NCBI GenBank assembly: GCA_041687675.1
Contig: JAWLBM010000043.1
Coordinates: 1 to 39,589, forward strand
Length of the DNA: 39,589 nt
Direction: 5' to 3'
Source of the DNA: JAWLBM01 sp041687675
GTDB taxonomy: Bacteria > Pseudomonadota > Alphaproteobacteria > Rhizobiales > Pleomorphomonadaceae
Shown here: positions 1 through 8,273 of the stretch, one piece after another
Layout: every line of letters starts with the position of its first letter
Numbering within the stretch: position 1 is the stretch's first letter
The notes under the pieces: generated by a model
The model's database searches: none
Told to the model about the DNA's origin: nothing
The model's input: the letters and a program-made list of their open reading frames with translations, nothing else
Made by a program: the position numbers and the translations under genes

Positions 1-75
1 ACGCCGCAAAGCCGGTTGGCCGAACTCCTGCCGTGGAACTGGACGGCGACCGCGATCACCGCCAAAGCGGCCTGA
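1..75 (+). CDS. IS66-family transposase, C-terminal fragment
   Basis: Frame 1 is open from the window edge to TGA at 73-75 and encodes 24 residues, including PQSRLAELLPWNW. A basic residue, then [IL]-x-E-L-[LM]-P-W-x-[WFY], is the characteristic C-terminal tail of IS66 TnpC (DDE) transposases. Only the tail is visible, so activity cannot be assessed. The call rests on this short motif plus the IS66-like terminus just downstream. Confidence 0.55.
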   Translation, partial: TPQSRLAELLPWNWTATAITAKAA

Positions 76-99
76 CCGCGGCCCTCACCGGAGGGTTAC
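1..99 (+). mobile_element. Right end of an IS66-family insertion sequence (partial)
   Basis: The window opens inside the 3' end of an IS66-type transposase frame (1-75). The bases after its stop, CCTCACCGGAGGGTTAC (83-99), resemble the usual IS66-family terminus that ends in a GCTTAC-like inverted repeat. If that is right, the element ends at about base 99 and an 8-bp target duplication would begin at base 100. The left end lies outside the window, so completeness cannot be judged. The element borders a less GC-rich operon, which fits an island edge. Confidence 0.6.
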
Positions 100-511
100 C
101 ATGATGCTGGAAACGGGATGGGAGAAGTGGCTCGGGTCCGCTGCCGACATTCTCTCCGGTAAGGTCGGCAAGATCCCGGGCCTCAAGCCGCTCCGCCCGT
201 CTGGACCCTACCGCCTGGAGTTCGCGCTCAGTCTTAACAGAGGGGTGCGAAGCGGCTCCGCGCGATCCGCCCCGCGGCAACGGGGCGCGGGATGATATGC
301 TCACACCAGCTGACCACTGAGTATGCGGCAACGCCAGCCTGATGAGGTTCACCCGGCGATCGGCGGCTGTAGCCTTGTCCCGGCGATATCCTTGGATCGA
401 AAACTTCGCCGCCGTTTCTGCACGTCGCCGATCGCGGCGACGTCGTTCCCGGCGTCGGCAGTGCCGGCGTCCAAGTCCGGCCGGGCGGGGCGACGTCGGA
501 CGCTGGCGTCT
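100..511. other. Gene-poor stretch between IS end and operon
   Basis: No convincing gene is seen. Short open frames exist (for example 101-295 plus) but have no recognisable domain and no good ribosome site. A GC-rich hairpin, CGCCCCG (268-274) with CGGGGCG (281-287) around a 6-nt loop, lies about 225 bp beyond the last gene of the leftward operon. It could help end transcription but has no T-run. Confidence 0.4.
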
Positions 512-946
512 TCACCGCACCTCCGTGTCAGGCGTGAAACCTGCCTCCTTGACAGCCTCGACGGCGCATTCCTCGTCGTGATCAGATGTGTCGCCACTCA
601 CCCCGACGGCAGCGACGAGGTCTCCGTCGCCCGATCGGACGATCACACCACCGGGGACGGGGACAAGTCGGCCGCCCGACGCAGCGGAAATGGCAGTGAA
701 AAAGCCGGGCATCTTCTCGGCGCGGGCGGCGAGGGCTCGTGAAGAAAGGCCCATTCCAAGTGCGCCCCAAGCTTTGCCGAAGGCAATCTCGTGGCGCAGT
801 ATCCCCGACCCGTCGCTGCGCTTTGAAACGATGATGTGGCCACCCGGATCCAGCACAACCACGGTGAGCGGCGCAAATCCCTTCTCCACGCCCAGTTCGA
901 GACACCTGTCCGCAATCCGGTCGGCGATGGCTAGGCTCATTACCAT
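512..946 (-). CDS. GlcG/HbpS-family (DUF336) protein
   Basis: A 144-residue single-domain protein of the GlcG/HbpS family, small proteins found next to organic-acid and glycolate catabolic genes; some family members bind haem or corrinoid-like ligands. The family pattern is clear: VVVLDPGGHIIVSKRSDG near residues 29-46, SRALAARAEKMPGFF in the middle, and a C-terminal GGVIVRSGDGDLVAAVGVSG segment. There is no signal peptide, so it is probably cytoplasmic. It is the last gene of the minus-strand operon, 21 bp after the FlK-like thioesterase. The ATG at 946 follows GAGAGG. Its biochemical role here is unknown; position suggests an accessory to organic-acid catabolism. Confidence 0.8.
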   Translation of the reverse strand: MVMSLAIADRIADRCLELGVEKGFAPLTVVVLDPGGHIIVSKRSDGSGILRHEIAFGKAWGALGMGLSSRALAARAEKMPGFFTAISAASGGRLVPVPGGVIVRSGDGDLVAAVGVSGDTSDHDEECAVEAVKEAGFTPDTEVR

Positions 947-967
947 TGTTGCTACCTCTCGGCAGTA

Positions 968-1369
968 TCAGGTCGCACCGTGCGAGGAAGCACGCTCTGC
1001 GAGGCGCCGCATATACCTGGCGAGGTCTAGAACGTATCTCTCGTGGTGCGCGGTCCCGACCCTCTTGTCTCCCTCATACACGTCGACCTCGAACTCTATC
1101 TTCGGACCGTCCGTCGACCGCACCACGGCCTCGGCACGGACCCGGGCTCCCCTCAGGCTCGGTCCGAGGTGCCGGACATCGACCCTTGTCCCGACGCTAG
1201 TCGTCGTCTCGTCGAGGAAAGGCTGCAGGGCATCGATCGCGGCCCGTTCCAGGAGGGAGACCATGTTTGGAGTGGACAGGATCTTGTATTCGCCCCGCGT
1301 GGTGCAATGTTCGTCGCCGACCACGATCTCCGAATGGCCCTGAGCCCCGATGGTTACGTCGACCTCCAT
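968..1369 (-). CDS. FlK-like acyl-CoA thioesterase (hot-dog fold)
   Basis: A 133-residue hot-dog protein resembling the fluoroacetyl-CoA thioesterase FlK and its relatives, which hydrolyse small acyl-CoAs. The three FlK catalytic positions have matches: Thr33 (in STPNMVSLL), Glu41 (in ERAA) and His67 (in VDVRHLGPS). The VGTRVDVRHL stretch is also typical. The frame stays open upstream, but residues before ATG 1369 are Arg-rich and overlap the preceding gene, so 1369 is chosen; the preceding stop is at 1387. In this operon it probably releases CoA from a dead-end or toxic intermediate made by the CoA-transferase and hydratases. Substrate specificity cannot be read from sequence. Confidence 0.78.
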   Translation of the reverse strand: MEVDVTIGAQGHSEIVVGDEHCTTRGEYKILSTPNMVSLLERAAIDALQPFLDETTTSVGTRVDVRHLGPSLRGARVRAEAVVRSTDGPKIEFEVDVYEGDKRVGTAHHERYVLDLARYMRRLAERASSHGAT

Positions 1370-1386
1370 GGCCTTGCTCCGTTCAG

Positions 1387-1818
1387 TTAGTTCGCTCCCG
1401 GTGGACCTTTCTGGTACGCCTCGGCCCAACCGGCTGCGCACCGTTCGCCCGCCTGGTTTTCGGCCCATATACTGACACGAACGCGCTCGTGCCCGTCGAC
1501 GCTGTCCAGGGCCTCTACCTCCCCGTGGGTGGCGATGACGTCGTCGGCATAGACCGGTCGGAGCCACCGCATCGAGACACGGCCACCTTCGATCCAGCCG
1601 ATCCCGAAGGCACGCTCCATCATCTCGTGCACGAATGCGAGGACGTTCTGGCCCGAAGCAAAGGTCTTCTTCATGCCGCCGACTGCGGCGGCGGCGGGAT
1701 CATTGTGGGCGGTTGAGCCGCGGTCCCAGACCACTGACTCGAACGCGATCATCCGCTCTGTCGTGATCTGGTGTGTGACGCCCGGGATGATATCTCCCAC
1801 TGCTAGTCGCGTTCCCAT
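1387..1818 (-). CDS. MaoC-like hydratase subunit (pair 1, H/D-motif subunit)
   Basis: A 143-residue single hot-dog protein of the MaoC/(R)-hydratase group, expected to add water across an enoyl-CoA double bond together with the 1803-2237 product. The usual G-D-x-N-P-x-H hydratase motif is replaced by RGSTAHNDP (residues 33-41), which keeps His38 and Asp40 in altered order; an ASGQN motif follows at 54-58. It overlaps the upstream gene by 16 bp, implying translational coupling. A paralogue with the same modified motif lies at 6612-7091. Hydratase activity is inferred from the family; the substrate is unknown. Confidence 0.72.
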   Translation of the reverse strand: MGTRLAVGDIIPGVTHQITTERMIAFESVVWDRGSTAHNDPAAAAVGGMKKTFASGQNVLAFVHEMMERAFGIGWIEGGRVSMRWLRPVYADDVIATHGEVEALDSVDGHERVRVSIWAENQAGERCAAGWAEAYQKGPPGAN

Positions 1819-2237
1819 TTCCTGGCCACCTCCGAGAAGAGCGGTTTGGAGGGAAGGGCTGCCAGCCCCACAAGTCGGCTCTTTTCGATGAGCCGGCCAC
1901 TGTCATCAGTCGTCGTGGATTCGACCACGATGTAGGGCTTATCGCGGCGGATGTACTTGTCGACAATGACCGCTTCCACCCTCAGGATGGAGCCAGGCCG
2001 GACGGCTCCGAAATACTCAGCCTCGATCCCGACGTTCATGAGGGTTTGCTTGCCGAAGGTCTGGACGAAAGCCCGGAGGGGATGGCGGCCCGCAACCGTC
2101 GGATATGCAGCGGTAGGGTTCTCCACAGTGTCGCGATATGCCGCCAGCATTTCTTCAGAAACGATGTACTCGAACGGCTGCAACCGCTCGCCGATCTGCA
2201 CTCGGTCCCACAGCCAGTCCCGGACTTCGTTTGACAC
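1803..2237 (-). CDS. FAS1-like/MaoC N-terminal-type hydratase subunit (pair 1)
   Basis: A 144-residue hot-dog protein resembling the non-catalytic half (FAS1-like dehydratase domain) of two-part MaoC hydratases. Conserved stretches are NPTAAYPTVAGRHP and VDKYIRRDKPY (92-102), the latter shared at the same residues with its paralogue at 7112-7543. The frame is open far upstream, but translation most likely starts at GTG 2237, right after GGGAGG and 2 bases after the TctA stop codon. It overlaps the next gene by 16 bp. It probably forms a heteromeric hydratase with the 1387-1818 product. Confidence 0.72.
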   Translation of the reverse strand: MSNEVRDWLWDRVQIGERLQPFEYIVSEEMLAAYRDTVENPTAAYPTVAGRHPLRAFVQTFGKQTLMNVGIEAEYFGAVRPGSILRVEAVIVDKYIRRDKPYIVVESTTTDDSGRLIEKSRLVGLAALPSKPLFSEVARKWERD

Positions 2238-2239
2238 GG

Positions 2240-3781
2240 CTACCTCCCGCTTTCCGGACGCTGAACATCGTCCCCGCCTACGCCTGCCTCGCGCCTCCGG
2301 CCTGTCATGAGGCGCACCAGCCAGGGTGCGAGCAAAATGAGAGCAGCACCGCCAAGAATGGTTGCCGCGAGCGGGCGCTCGACGAAGATCAGCCAGTCGC
2401 CTCTCGACCCGATGAGTGCACGCCGGAATTCGGTCTCGAGCATGGGACCAAGCACCAGCCCTAGGATCACTGGGGCCAGGGGATAGCGGTAGCGCCGGAG
2501 AACAAACCCGACGACGCCGATTCCGTAGGCGACGAATAGATCGACCACGTTCCGGTTGAGGCTGTATACGCCGAGGGTGCTGAAGGCGAGTATGATCGGG
2601 TAGAGCAGCGCCTCTGGGATTTTCAGAAGCTTGACCCACATGCCGACCAGGGGGAGGTTGAGCACCAGCAGCATGAGGTTGCCGACATAAAGGCTTGCTA
2701 TCAGCCCCCACACCAATTCTGGGTGATAGGTCAGCAAGAGCGGTCCCGTGTTGATTCCGTATCCCTGGAAGGCCGACAGCATAACCGCTGCTGTAGCCGA
2801 ACCGGGTATTCCCAACGTGAGGAGCGGAACGAGCGCGCCGCCGGCGGAAGCGTTGTTGGCTGCCTCGGGTCCTGCCACGCCCTCGATCGCACCTTGACCG
2901 AATTTCTCCGGGTGGCGCGAGATGTTGCGTTCGATGGCATAAGACAGGAAGGCCGCGATCGTGGCGCCGGCGCCCGGGAGGGCACCCACGAAGAAGCCCG
3001 CGCCGGATCCGCGGATCCAGGGGGCCCAGGACCGGCGCCACTCCTCTTTCGTCATCCAAAGCGACCCCGCCTGGATAAGCCTCGGCTCCGTCTTGCCGCG
3101 CAGGTTCCCGAGTCCGAACAGAACCTCGCTGATGGCGAACAGCCCGATGGCCGCAACCACGACATCGATCCCGTCGAACAGTGAAGGGACGCCGAACGTG
3201 AAGCGGAGTTGCCCACTGGTGTTCTCAATACCCACCATTCCGAGGGAAAGGCCGAGCAGGGTCGCGAAAGCGGCCTTCCATGGCTGCCCGCCGCCAATGG
3301 CCGTGACCGTGCAGAGCGACAGGACCATGAGGGCGAAGTATTCGGCCGGGCCGAAGCGCAGAGCGAACTCGACCAGCGGTTCGGCAAGTATCATCAGGCC
3401 GAAGGTTGCTATTGTTCCGGCGACGAAGGACCCGATCGCGGATGTCGCAAGCGCCGCTCCCGCTCTCCCCTTCCGCGCCATTTGGTAGCCGTCGATGGCG
3501 GTGACCACGGACGAACTTTCACCCGGCGTGTTGATGAGGATCGTCGTCGTCGATCCGCCGTACATTGCACCGTAGAAGATGCCGCCGAACATAATGAATG
3601 CGCCGATCGGGTCCACGAGGTGGAACGTGAACGGCAGCAGCAGGGAGATCGCAAGGGATGGACCGATCCCCGGGAGGATGCCGATCGCAGTACCGACGGT
3701 TGCGCCGAGCAACGCGGTCAGCAGGTACGTCGGCTGGAGCGCCACGGCGAAGCCGGACAGGATGCCTGTGAAGCTGTCCAT
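2240..3781 (-). CDS. tctA: Tripartite tricarboxylate transporter, large permease TctA
   Basis: A 513-residue inner-membrane protein, close to the ~500 residues usual for TctA. It has about a dozen hydrophobic segments and the family signatures LPGIG (36-40) and NTPGESSSVVTAIDG (84-98), repeated in the second half as GALPGAG and LTLGIPGSATAAV. It forms the channel of a secondary importer driven by the ion gradient, with TctB and the binding protein TctC. ATG 3781 is used because the open frame upstream is low-complexity and overlaps tctB. Gene order tctC-tctB-tctA in one operon is standard. Likely substrates are carboxylic acids. Confidence 0.93.
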   Translation of the reverse strand: MDSFTGILSGFAVALQPTYLLTALLGATVGTAIGILPGIGPSLAISLLLPFTFHLVDPIGAFIMFGGIFYGAMYGGSTTTILINTPGESSSVVTAIDGYQMARKGRAGAALATSAIGSFVAGTIATFGLMILAEPLVEFALRFGPAEYFALMVLSLCTVTAIGGGQPWKAAFATLLGLSLGMVGIENTSGQLRFTFGVPSLFDGIDVVVAAIGLFAISEVLFGLGNLRGKTEPRLIQAGSLWMTKEEWRRSWAPWIRGSGAGFFVGALPGAGATIAAFLSYAIERNISRHPEKFGQGAIEGVAGPEAANNASAGGALVPLLTLGIPGSATAAVMLSAFQGYGINTGPLLLTYHPELVWGLIASLYVGNLMLLVLNLPLVGMWVKLLKIPEALLYPIILAFSTLGVYSLNRNVVDLFVAYGIGVVGFVLRRYRYPLAPVILGLVLGPMLETEFRRALIGSRGDWLIFVERPLAATILGGAALILLAPWLVRLMTGRRREAGVGGDDVQRPESGR

Positions 3782-3794
3782 CGGATTGGGGCCC

Positions 3795-4337
3795 TCAGAA
3801 GTAGCCCTCGAGGATCCCGTTCGGCAGCCGGATCCTGAGCACGTATGTGAATAGGGAATAGAAGGCGAGGGCGAAGACAACGGCGACGGCGAGGTTCCGT
3901 GGCCAACGGTCTCTGGAGAAGAACGTCGCGAGGGCGAAGACAAAGAGGCTCAGTGCGACCACGAATCCCAAAGTTTCGAGCAGAAGAAAAAGCGAGAGGA
4001 GGGCTCCGAGTACGACGACCACGGCGCGGCGGTCGCCGACGTGGACCTCGTCGTCTTCCCCGGGCACGAACGCATCGTCGCCCCCGCCGCGCCCGAGACC
4101 GCTCGCAGCGTCCCGATGGACTCTGAGGCGCTGCATGAGGAGCGGAATCGAGACGATGATCATCAGCACGCCCGCGATGATCGGGAATGTCCGGGGGCCA
4201 ACGACCACGTTGCGCGGCGGTTCCGGAACCATCGTCGCCTGCCAGATGAACCAGATCGCGAACGCCGGGATCAGGATGGTGAAGATCGTCTCCACCACCC
4301 TGGCCGCACGGCCCTCATGACGAGGGGCTTGGTTCAT
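3795..4337 (-). CDS. tctB: Tripartite tricarboxylate transporter, small permease TctB
   Basis: A 180-residue protein with about four membrane segments: residues ~17-35, ~50-68, and a hydrophobic C-terminal half from ~105. A hydrophilic Gly/Asp/Glu-rich loop sits at about 75-102. Length and layout match TctB, the small subunit of TTT importers, whose sequence is poorly conserved; neighbours make the call. ATG 4337 overlaps the tctC stop as ATGA, so the two are translationally coupled. Confidence 0.88.
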   Translation of the reverse strand: MNQAPRHEGRAARVVETIFTILIPAFAIWFIWQATMVPEPPRNVVVGPRTFPIIAGVLMIIVSIPLLMQRLRVHRDAASGLGRGGGDDAFVPGEDDEVHVGDRRAVVVVLGALLSLFLLLETLGFVVALSLFVFALATFFSRDRWPRNLAVAVVFALAFYSLFTYVLRIRLPNGILEGYF

Positions 4338-5338
4338 TTCAGCAGGCCGAGGTTTTGCAGGATTGAGCGGTACACCTCGTGGTCGGCGTCGAGCGAAGCT
4401 TTGAACTCGTCCGTGGTCTGGAAGGCGTCCACCCACTGGTTCTGCTTCAGCGCCTCCTGCCAACCGTCGGACTTCACCATCTTAGTGAGGGCGTCCTCCC
4501 AGTAGTCGACGGCGTCCTGGGGCATTCTGGGTGGACCGAAGATCCCGCGCCACGTCTCGGTCTCGACGTCGTAGCCCTGCTCCTTGAAGGTCTGGAAGTC
4601 AGCGTACCGCCCGCCAAGGCGGTCGGCGGAACTCACGGCCAGAACCCGCATTCTCCCCGCTTCGACGAGGTCGATGAGATCAAGTCCACCAAGGCCGACA
4701 TCCACGTGACCACCAAGGATTGCCGCGTTGGACTCGCCGCCCGAGTAGGGCACGTAAGTCAAATCGACCGGATTCACTCCGAGGTCGCTTGCGAACTTGG
4801 ACACCGTGATGTGGTCAGTGTTACCCACGGTTGCCCCTCCAAAGGAAAGGCTGCCGGGATCTTCCTTCAAGGCTGCGGCGACCTCGTCAAGGCTCTGAAT
4901 TGGCGAATCCGTCCGAACGACCATCATTACGTACTCGGAGAACAACTTCGCGATTGGCGTCAGATCCTTATAGGAGTGCTCCGTGCCTTGAAGCAGCGGC
5001 GTGAGGTGGACATGCAGAGCGATTCCAAGCAGGCTATGATCATCGTCCGGCCTGTTCTCTGCCATCTCCGCCATGCCTAGCGCGCCACCGGCTCCCGGCA
5101 TGTTGGTGACTTGAATGTTTTGGTCGACGATGCCCTCGTCGTTCAGAACGCGGGCAACCGTTCGTCCGAACAGGTCGACGCCACCCCCCGGGGAAAACGG
5201 TATGATCAGTTCGATCGGCTTGTTGGGATAGTCACTCTGGGCGTACGCGCTATCTAAGCTGACAAAGGCTGCCGAAAGTGAAAATACTGAGACAATGCCC
5301 GCGCGTGCGCCATTCAGTAGTAAAGTTCTCCTATTCAT
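4334..5338 (-). CDS. tctC: TctC/Bug-family periplasmic organic-acid binding protein
   Basis: A 334-residue exported receptor. The N-terminus is a Sec signal peptide (basic MNRR, hydrophobic stretch, cleavage near residue 33 after AYA). The mature part starts with YPNKPIELIIPFSPGGGVDL, the hallmark of Bug/TctC proteins (P-x-K/R-P-I-x-x-I-x-P-x-x-P-G-G). It delivers substrate to TctAB. ATG 5338 follows a strong GGGAGG site. An 86-bp gap separates it from the CoA-transferase upstream. Bug receptors bind varied carboxylates and amides, so the ligand cannot be named; neighbours suggest an acid that is activated with CoA. Confidence 0.92.
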   Translation of the reverse strand: MNRRTLLLNGARAGIVSVFSLSAAFVSLDSAYAQSDYPNKPIELIIPFSPGGGVDLFGRTVARVLNDEGIVDQNIQVTNMPGAGGALGMAEMAENRPDDDHSLLGIALHVHLTPLLQGTEHSYKDLTPIAKLFSEYVMMVVRTDSPIQSLDEVAAALKEDPGSLSFGGATVGNTDHITVSKFASDLGVNPVDLTYVPYSGGESNAAILGGHVDVGLGGLDLIDLVEAGRMRVLAVSSADRLGGRYADFQTFKEQGYDVETETWRGIFGPPRMPQDAVDYWEDALTKMVKSDGWQEALKQNQWVDAFQTTDEFKASLDADHEVYRSILQNLGLLK

Positions 5339-5424
5339 TTTGTATTCCTCCCGTTAGGTGAATTTTTGAACGGTTGACCCGCCACTTTTGATGCCGCCCT
5401 TTTATCGCCGACGGTTCTGCTGGA

Positions 5425-6612
5425 CTAAATAATTCCTCTTTCCTTCAGACTCTCGTATTTCTTCTCGAAGCCGAGCGTCTCGAGGACGGCCCTGGTGTGC
5501 TCGCCAAGCGCAGGGGCCGGTGTGCGAATGCCGCCGGGCGTGCCCGAAAGTTTCACTGGAAGCCCGAGGAGACGAAGGTCCCCCGCAGTCGGATGACGCT
5601 GCATGTGGACCATGTCGCGGGCGCGTAGATGCTCGTCATCCACCATTTGTCCCACGGTGTTTACGGGAGACGCCGGGACGCCAGCGTCTACCAGCAACTT
5701 CACCCACTCGGGGGTCGGCCGGGTAGCGAATATCTCTGCCAGGATCGCGTGAAGCTCCGCAGCATTTGCGGTGCGCTGGTCACGGGTCCGGAATCGCTCC
5801 TCTTCGGCGAGGTACTCCAGGTCCATGGCTCGAACGAACCGCTCCCACAGAGCCGGATAGCTGGCGAACACCGTCAGATAACTGCCGTCGGATGTTTTGA
5901 AGAAACCCGACGGGGCATTGCCGTCATTCTTTCGACTCTGCTCGCGCCCCCGCGTCTTCGCGTGGTCGTGCATCGCGACGGGGCTGTACATTAGCGAGAC
6001 CCCCGCCTCGACGAGCGATGTCTCCAGTTCCTGGCCTTGCCCCGTCCGCAGTCGCCTGACGTAGGCGGCTAACGCGCCGTTGCTGGCCCACATGGCGGCG
6101 ACGATGTCGCAAAGCGCGGTGCCGACCGGGACCGGCGGCCGTCCGTCTACCATTGAGGTCGCCGCTAACCCGCTCTCGGCGAGCGCGATCATGTTGACGC
6201 CCGGAAGACCCGCTTTGGGGCCGGTCTCTCCGTATCCTGAGATCGTCACGTAGACGAGGCCCGGGTTCACCGATTTCAGATCATCGTAGGCGAGACCCAG
6301 TTTCTTCATGACTCCGGGGCGAAAATTCTGGACCAGGATATCTGTGGTCCTGATCAGCTCGAAGAAAATCTCCTTACCTTCCGGCTGCTTGAGATCAATG
6401 GTCACGCTTTTCTTGTTGCGGTGAAGCATCATGAATATGACGCTCTCGCCATTGACATAGGGATATCCGCCGCGTGCCTCGGGCTCCTGTCGGGGACTCT
6501 CGACCTTGATGACCTCGGCGCCCATGTCGCCCAGGATCATCCCGCAATAGGGCCCGGCCCAGGCATGCGTCAGTTCGACGACGCGGACGCCGTCCAGCGG
6601 ACCGTCTACCAT
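5425..6612 (-). CDS. CaiB/BaiF (class III) CoA-transferase
   Basis: A 395-residue cytoplasmic enzyme that moves CoA between carboxylic acids via a covalent aspartyl intermediate. The start MVDGPLDGVRVVELTHAWAG and the DMGAEVIKVE motif (29-38) are typical of the family. Asp169 (in ALCDIVAAM) matches the catalytic Asp169 of formyl-CoA transferase in both context and number. The start overlaps the previous gene's stop by one base (TGATG). Family relatives use oxalate, succinate, mesaconate or carnitine CoA esters. In this operon it is the likely activation step for the acid imported by TctABC. Confidence 0.9.
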   Translation of the reverse strand: MVDGPLDGVRVVELTHAWAGPYCGMILGDMGAEVIKVESPRQEPEARGGYPYVNGESVIFMMLHRNKKSVTIDLKQPEGKEIFFELIRTTDILVQNFRPGVMKKLGLAYDDLKSVNPGLVYVTISGYGETGPKAGLPGVNMIALAESGLAATSMVDGRPPVPVGTALCDIVAAMWASNGALAAYVRRLRTGQGQELETSLVEAGVSLMYSPVAMHDHAKTRGREQSRKNDGNAPSGFFKTSDGSYLTVFASYPALWERFVRAMDLEYLAEEERFRTRDQRTANAAELHAILAEIFATRPTPEWVKLLVDAGVPASPVNTVGQMVDDEHLRARDMVHMQRHPTAGDLRLLGLPVKLSGTPGGIRTPAPALGEHTRAVLETLGFEKKYESLKERGII

Positions 6613-7091
6613 CAGCGAGTTCCTTCCTCGGAAGTGGTCTGGTCAAGCCAGCTGCAGGACGTCGAAGGCAGTCCGGCGGTGGTGACCCGGCCGGCGGCCG
6701 TCTTGATGCCGTCCTGGTTCTCGCACCACACGTCGAGCTCGACGTGCTGCCGGGCTCCGTCGCCGACGATAGCCCTCACGACCGCGTGAGGCGTGATGCG
6801 GTCGCCGCCGTAGACCGGGTGGATGTAGCGAACGGAGATCGAACCGCCGTAGACCCAATTGTCGCCGAAGTTGTGTTCGAGTAGCTCGTGCAGAAAGGCC
6901 ATTTGATTTTGACCGGACGCCAGGGGACGCGCCAATCCGTCCTTCTTCGCTGCCTCCGGATCGCTGTGCGAGTTGCTTCCCCTGTTCCAGACGACATGCT
7001 CGAACTCGACCATCTTGTCCTCGGAGACATGACGCACGAACGTTGGAAGTTCCTCCCCGATCTGAAGCTTTCTGGCTGTTTCAGACGCCAT
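6612..7091 (-). CDS. MaoC-like hydratase subunit (pair 2, H/D-motif subunit)
   Basis: A 159-residue hot-dog protein paralogous to the 1387-1818 product. It carries the same altered motif, RGSNSHSDP (37-45, with His42 and Asp44), followed by LASGQN (58-63) and a VRYIHPVYGGD stretch. ATG 7091 has a good GGGAGGAA site; the frame extends 11 codons upstream without one. It lies 20 bp after its partner and overlaps the CoA-transferase start by one base. It probably forms the catalytic half of a heteromeric enoyl-CoA hydratase. Confidence 0.73.
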   Translation of the reverse strand: MASETARKLQIGEELPTFVRHVSEDKMVEFEHVVWNRGSNSHSDPEAAKKDGLARPLASGQNQMAFLHELLEHNFGDNWVYGGSISVRYIHPVYGGDRITPHAVVRAIVGDGARQHVELDVWCENQDGIKTAAGRVTTAGLPSTSCSWLDQTTSEEGTR

Positions 7092-7111
7092 GGCTTCCTC
7101 CCGCCGACGAG

Positions 7112-7543
7112 CTATTTGCCCCACTTCTTGGCAACGGCCTCGAGTGCCGGTTTGCGTACGTCCCGCGCCAGTCCCACAAGTCTGCTGATCTCGATCAGCC
7201 GGCCGTCCTCATCGACGGCCTCCGCTTCCACGATCAGGTAAGGCTTCTCTCGCCTGATGTACTTGTCCACAATCCGTGCGCTGACGATGATCCTCTTCCC
7301 TGCCAGCGGCGGATTGAAATAACGGGAGTCGTGACCCGTGTTCGGCACCCGGAGTACATGCTTGTACTTCCGATAGAAGAGATTTGCTGGATGCCGGGCC
7401 GCTACAGTCGGATAAGCCGCACGAGGATTGTCGACTACGCGCCGGTAGTCGGCAATCATCTGCGCAGTCATGACGTATTCCATCGAGCCGAGATCCTCTC
7501 CGACCTCGATGGCGGTCCAGGCGGCCGGCACGTCCAGCGTCAT
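7112..7543 (-). CDS. FAS1-like/MaoC N-terminal-type hydratase subunit (pair 2)
   Basis: A 143-residue hot-dog protein paralogous to the 1803-2237 product. NPRAAYPTVAARHP and VDKYIRREKPY (92-102) align without gaps to that paralogue. It is the second gene of the operon, 37 bp after the GntR gene. It is the expected partner of the 6612-7091 subunit. The two subunit pairs have the same order and bracket the CoA-transferase and transporter, so the pair was duplicated or two related hydratases were recruited. Confidence 0.72.
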   Translation of the reverse strand: MTLDVPAAWTAIEVGEDLGSMEYVMTAQMIADYRRVVDNPRAAYPTVAARHPANLFYRKYKHVLRVPNTGHDSRYFNPPLAGKRIIVSARIVDKYIRREKPYLIVEAEAVDEDGRLIEISRLVGLARDVRKPALEAVAKKWGK

Positions 7544-7580
7544 CTCCCATCTCCCAACATGGCATTCGGTGTATCCGAGG

Positions 7581-8240
7581 CTACCGCGCGTGGAGCATCT
7601 CCAGCCGGGCCTTGATACTGTTCTCCAAGTGCCGCCTCACGGCCCTCTCGGCTTCCGCCGGATCCCGATTTCGAAGTGCATCGACAATCGCGAGGTGTTC
7701 CTCAATGACCGTCCGGCTGACCGCTTCCGGACTCACCAGTCGACCCAGGCTTCGAAACAGGGCGATCTGCTCCCGCATGCTGTCCATGATCCGGATAATT
7801 CTGCTGTTTCGAGACTTCCGCACGAAGTAGTTATGGAATTCAGCTCCGATCCTCTGCCATTCCGCATTGGAGCGCTCGTCTCGTTCCGGATCCGCGATGA
7901 ACTTCTGAAAAGCTTCCTCGAAGCGTTCGAGATCGGATTTCTCCACGTTCGGGCAGCTCAAACGCGCAGCAACGGGCTCAAGACCGACGCGGACGTCGTA
8001 GATCTCGACCAGATCTTCGATCGAGTATGAGACGACGAAGGCGCCTTTCCCCTGCACGATCTCGACTAGGCCATCGTGTTCAAGCCTCAGGATCGTTTCG
8101 CGGATGGGTGTCCGACTCACTCCGAGGCGTTCAGCGATGGTCCGCTCTATCAGCGGCTGCCCCTTGCTGAGCTCACCATTGAGGATGAGGAGTTTCAGCT
8201 TCTCGTAAGTCGTCTCCGCGTCGGCGCTCCCCGCTGGCAT
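7581..8240 (-). CDS. GntR-family regulator, FadR/FCD type
   Basis: A 219-residue regulator. It has an N-terminal winged helix (about residues 10-70; recognition region IAERLGVSRTPIRETILRL, 35-53) and an all-helical FCD effector domain. Asp82 and downstream His residues (AEFHNYF, EEHLAIV, VRRHLEN) match the metal-binding set of FCD proteins. ATG 8240 is chosen because AGGAG precedes it; a frame from 8294 would start inside the promoter. It is the first gene of the operon it presumably controls. The ligand is probably a carboxylate, as for most FCD regulators. Confidence 0.88.
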   Translation of the reverse strand: MPAGSADAETTYEKLKLLILNGELSKGQPLIERTIAERLGVSRTPIRETILRLEHDGLVEIVQGKGAFVVSYSIEDLVEIYDVRVGLEPVAARLSCPNVEKSDLERFEEAFQKFIADPERDERSNAEWQRIGAEFHNYFVRKSRNSRIIRIMDSMREQIALFRSLGRLVSPEAVSRTVIEEHLAIVDALRNRDPAEAERAVRRHLENSIKARLEMLHAR

Positions 8241-8273
8241 CCTCGCTCCTCTTCCATCCGTCTCCGTGCCGCT

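Noticed and set aside
101..295. 64-codon plus-strand open frame next to the IS66 end
   Set aside because: No recognisable family and no convincing ribosome site; the second half is low-complexity Arg/Ser/Ala.
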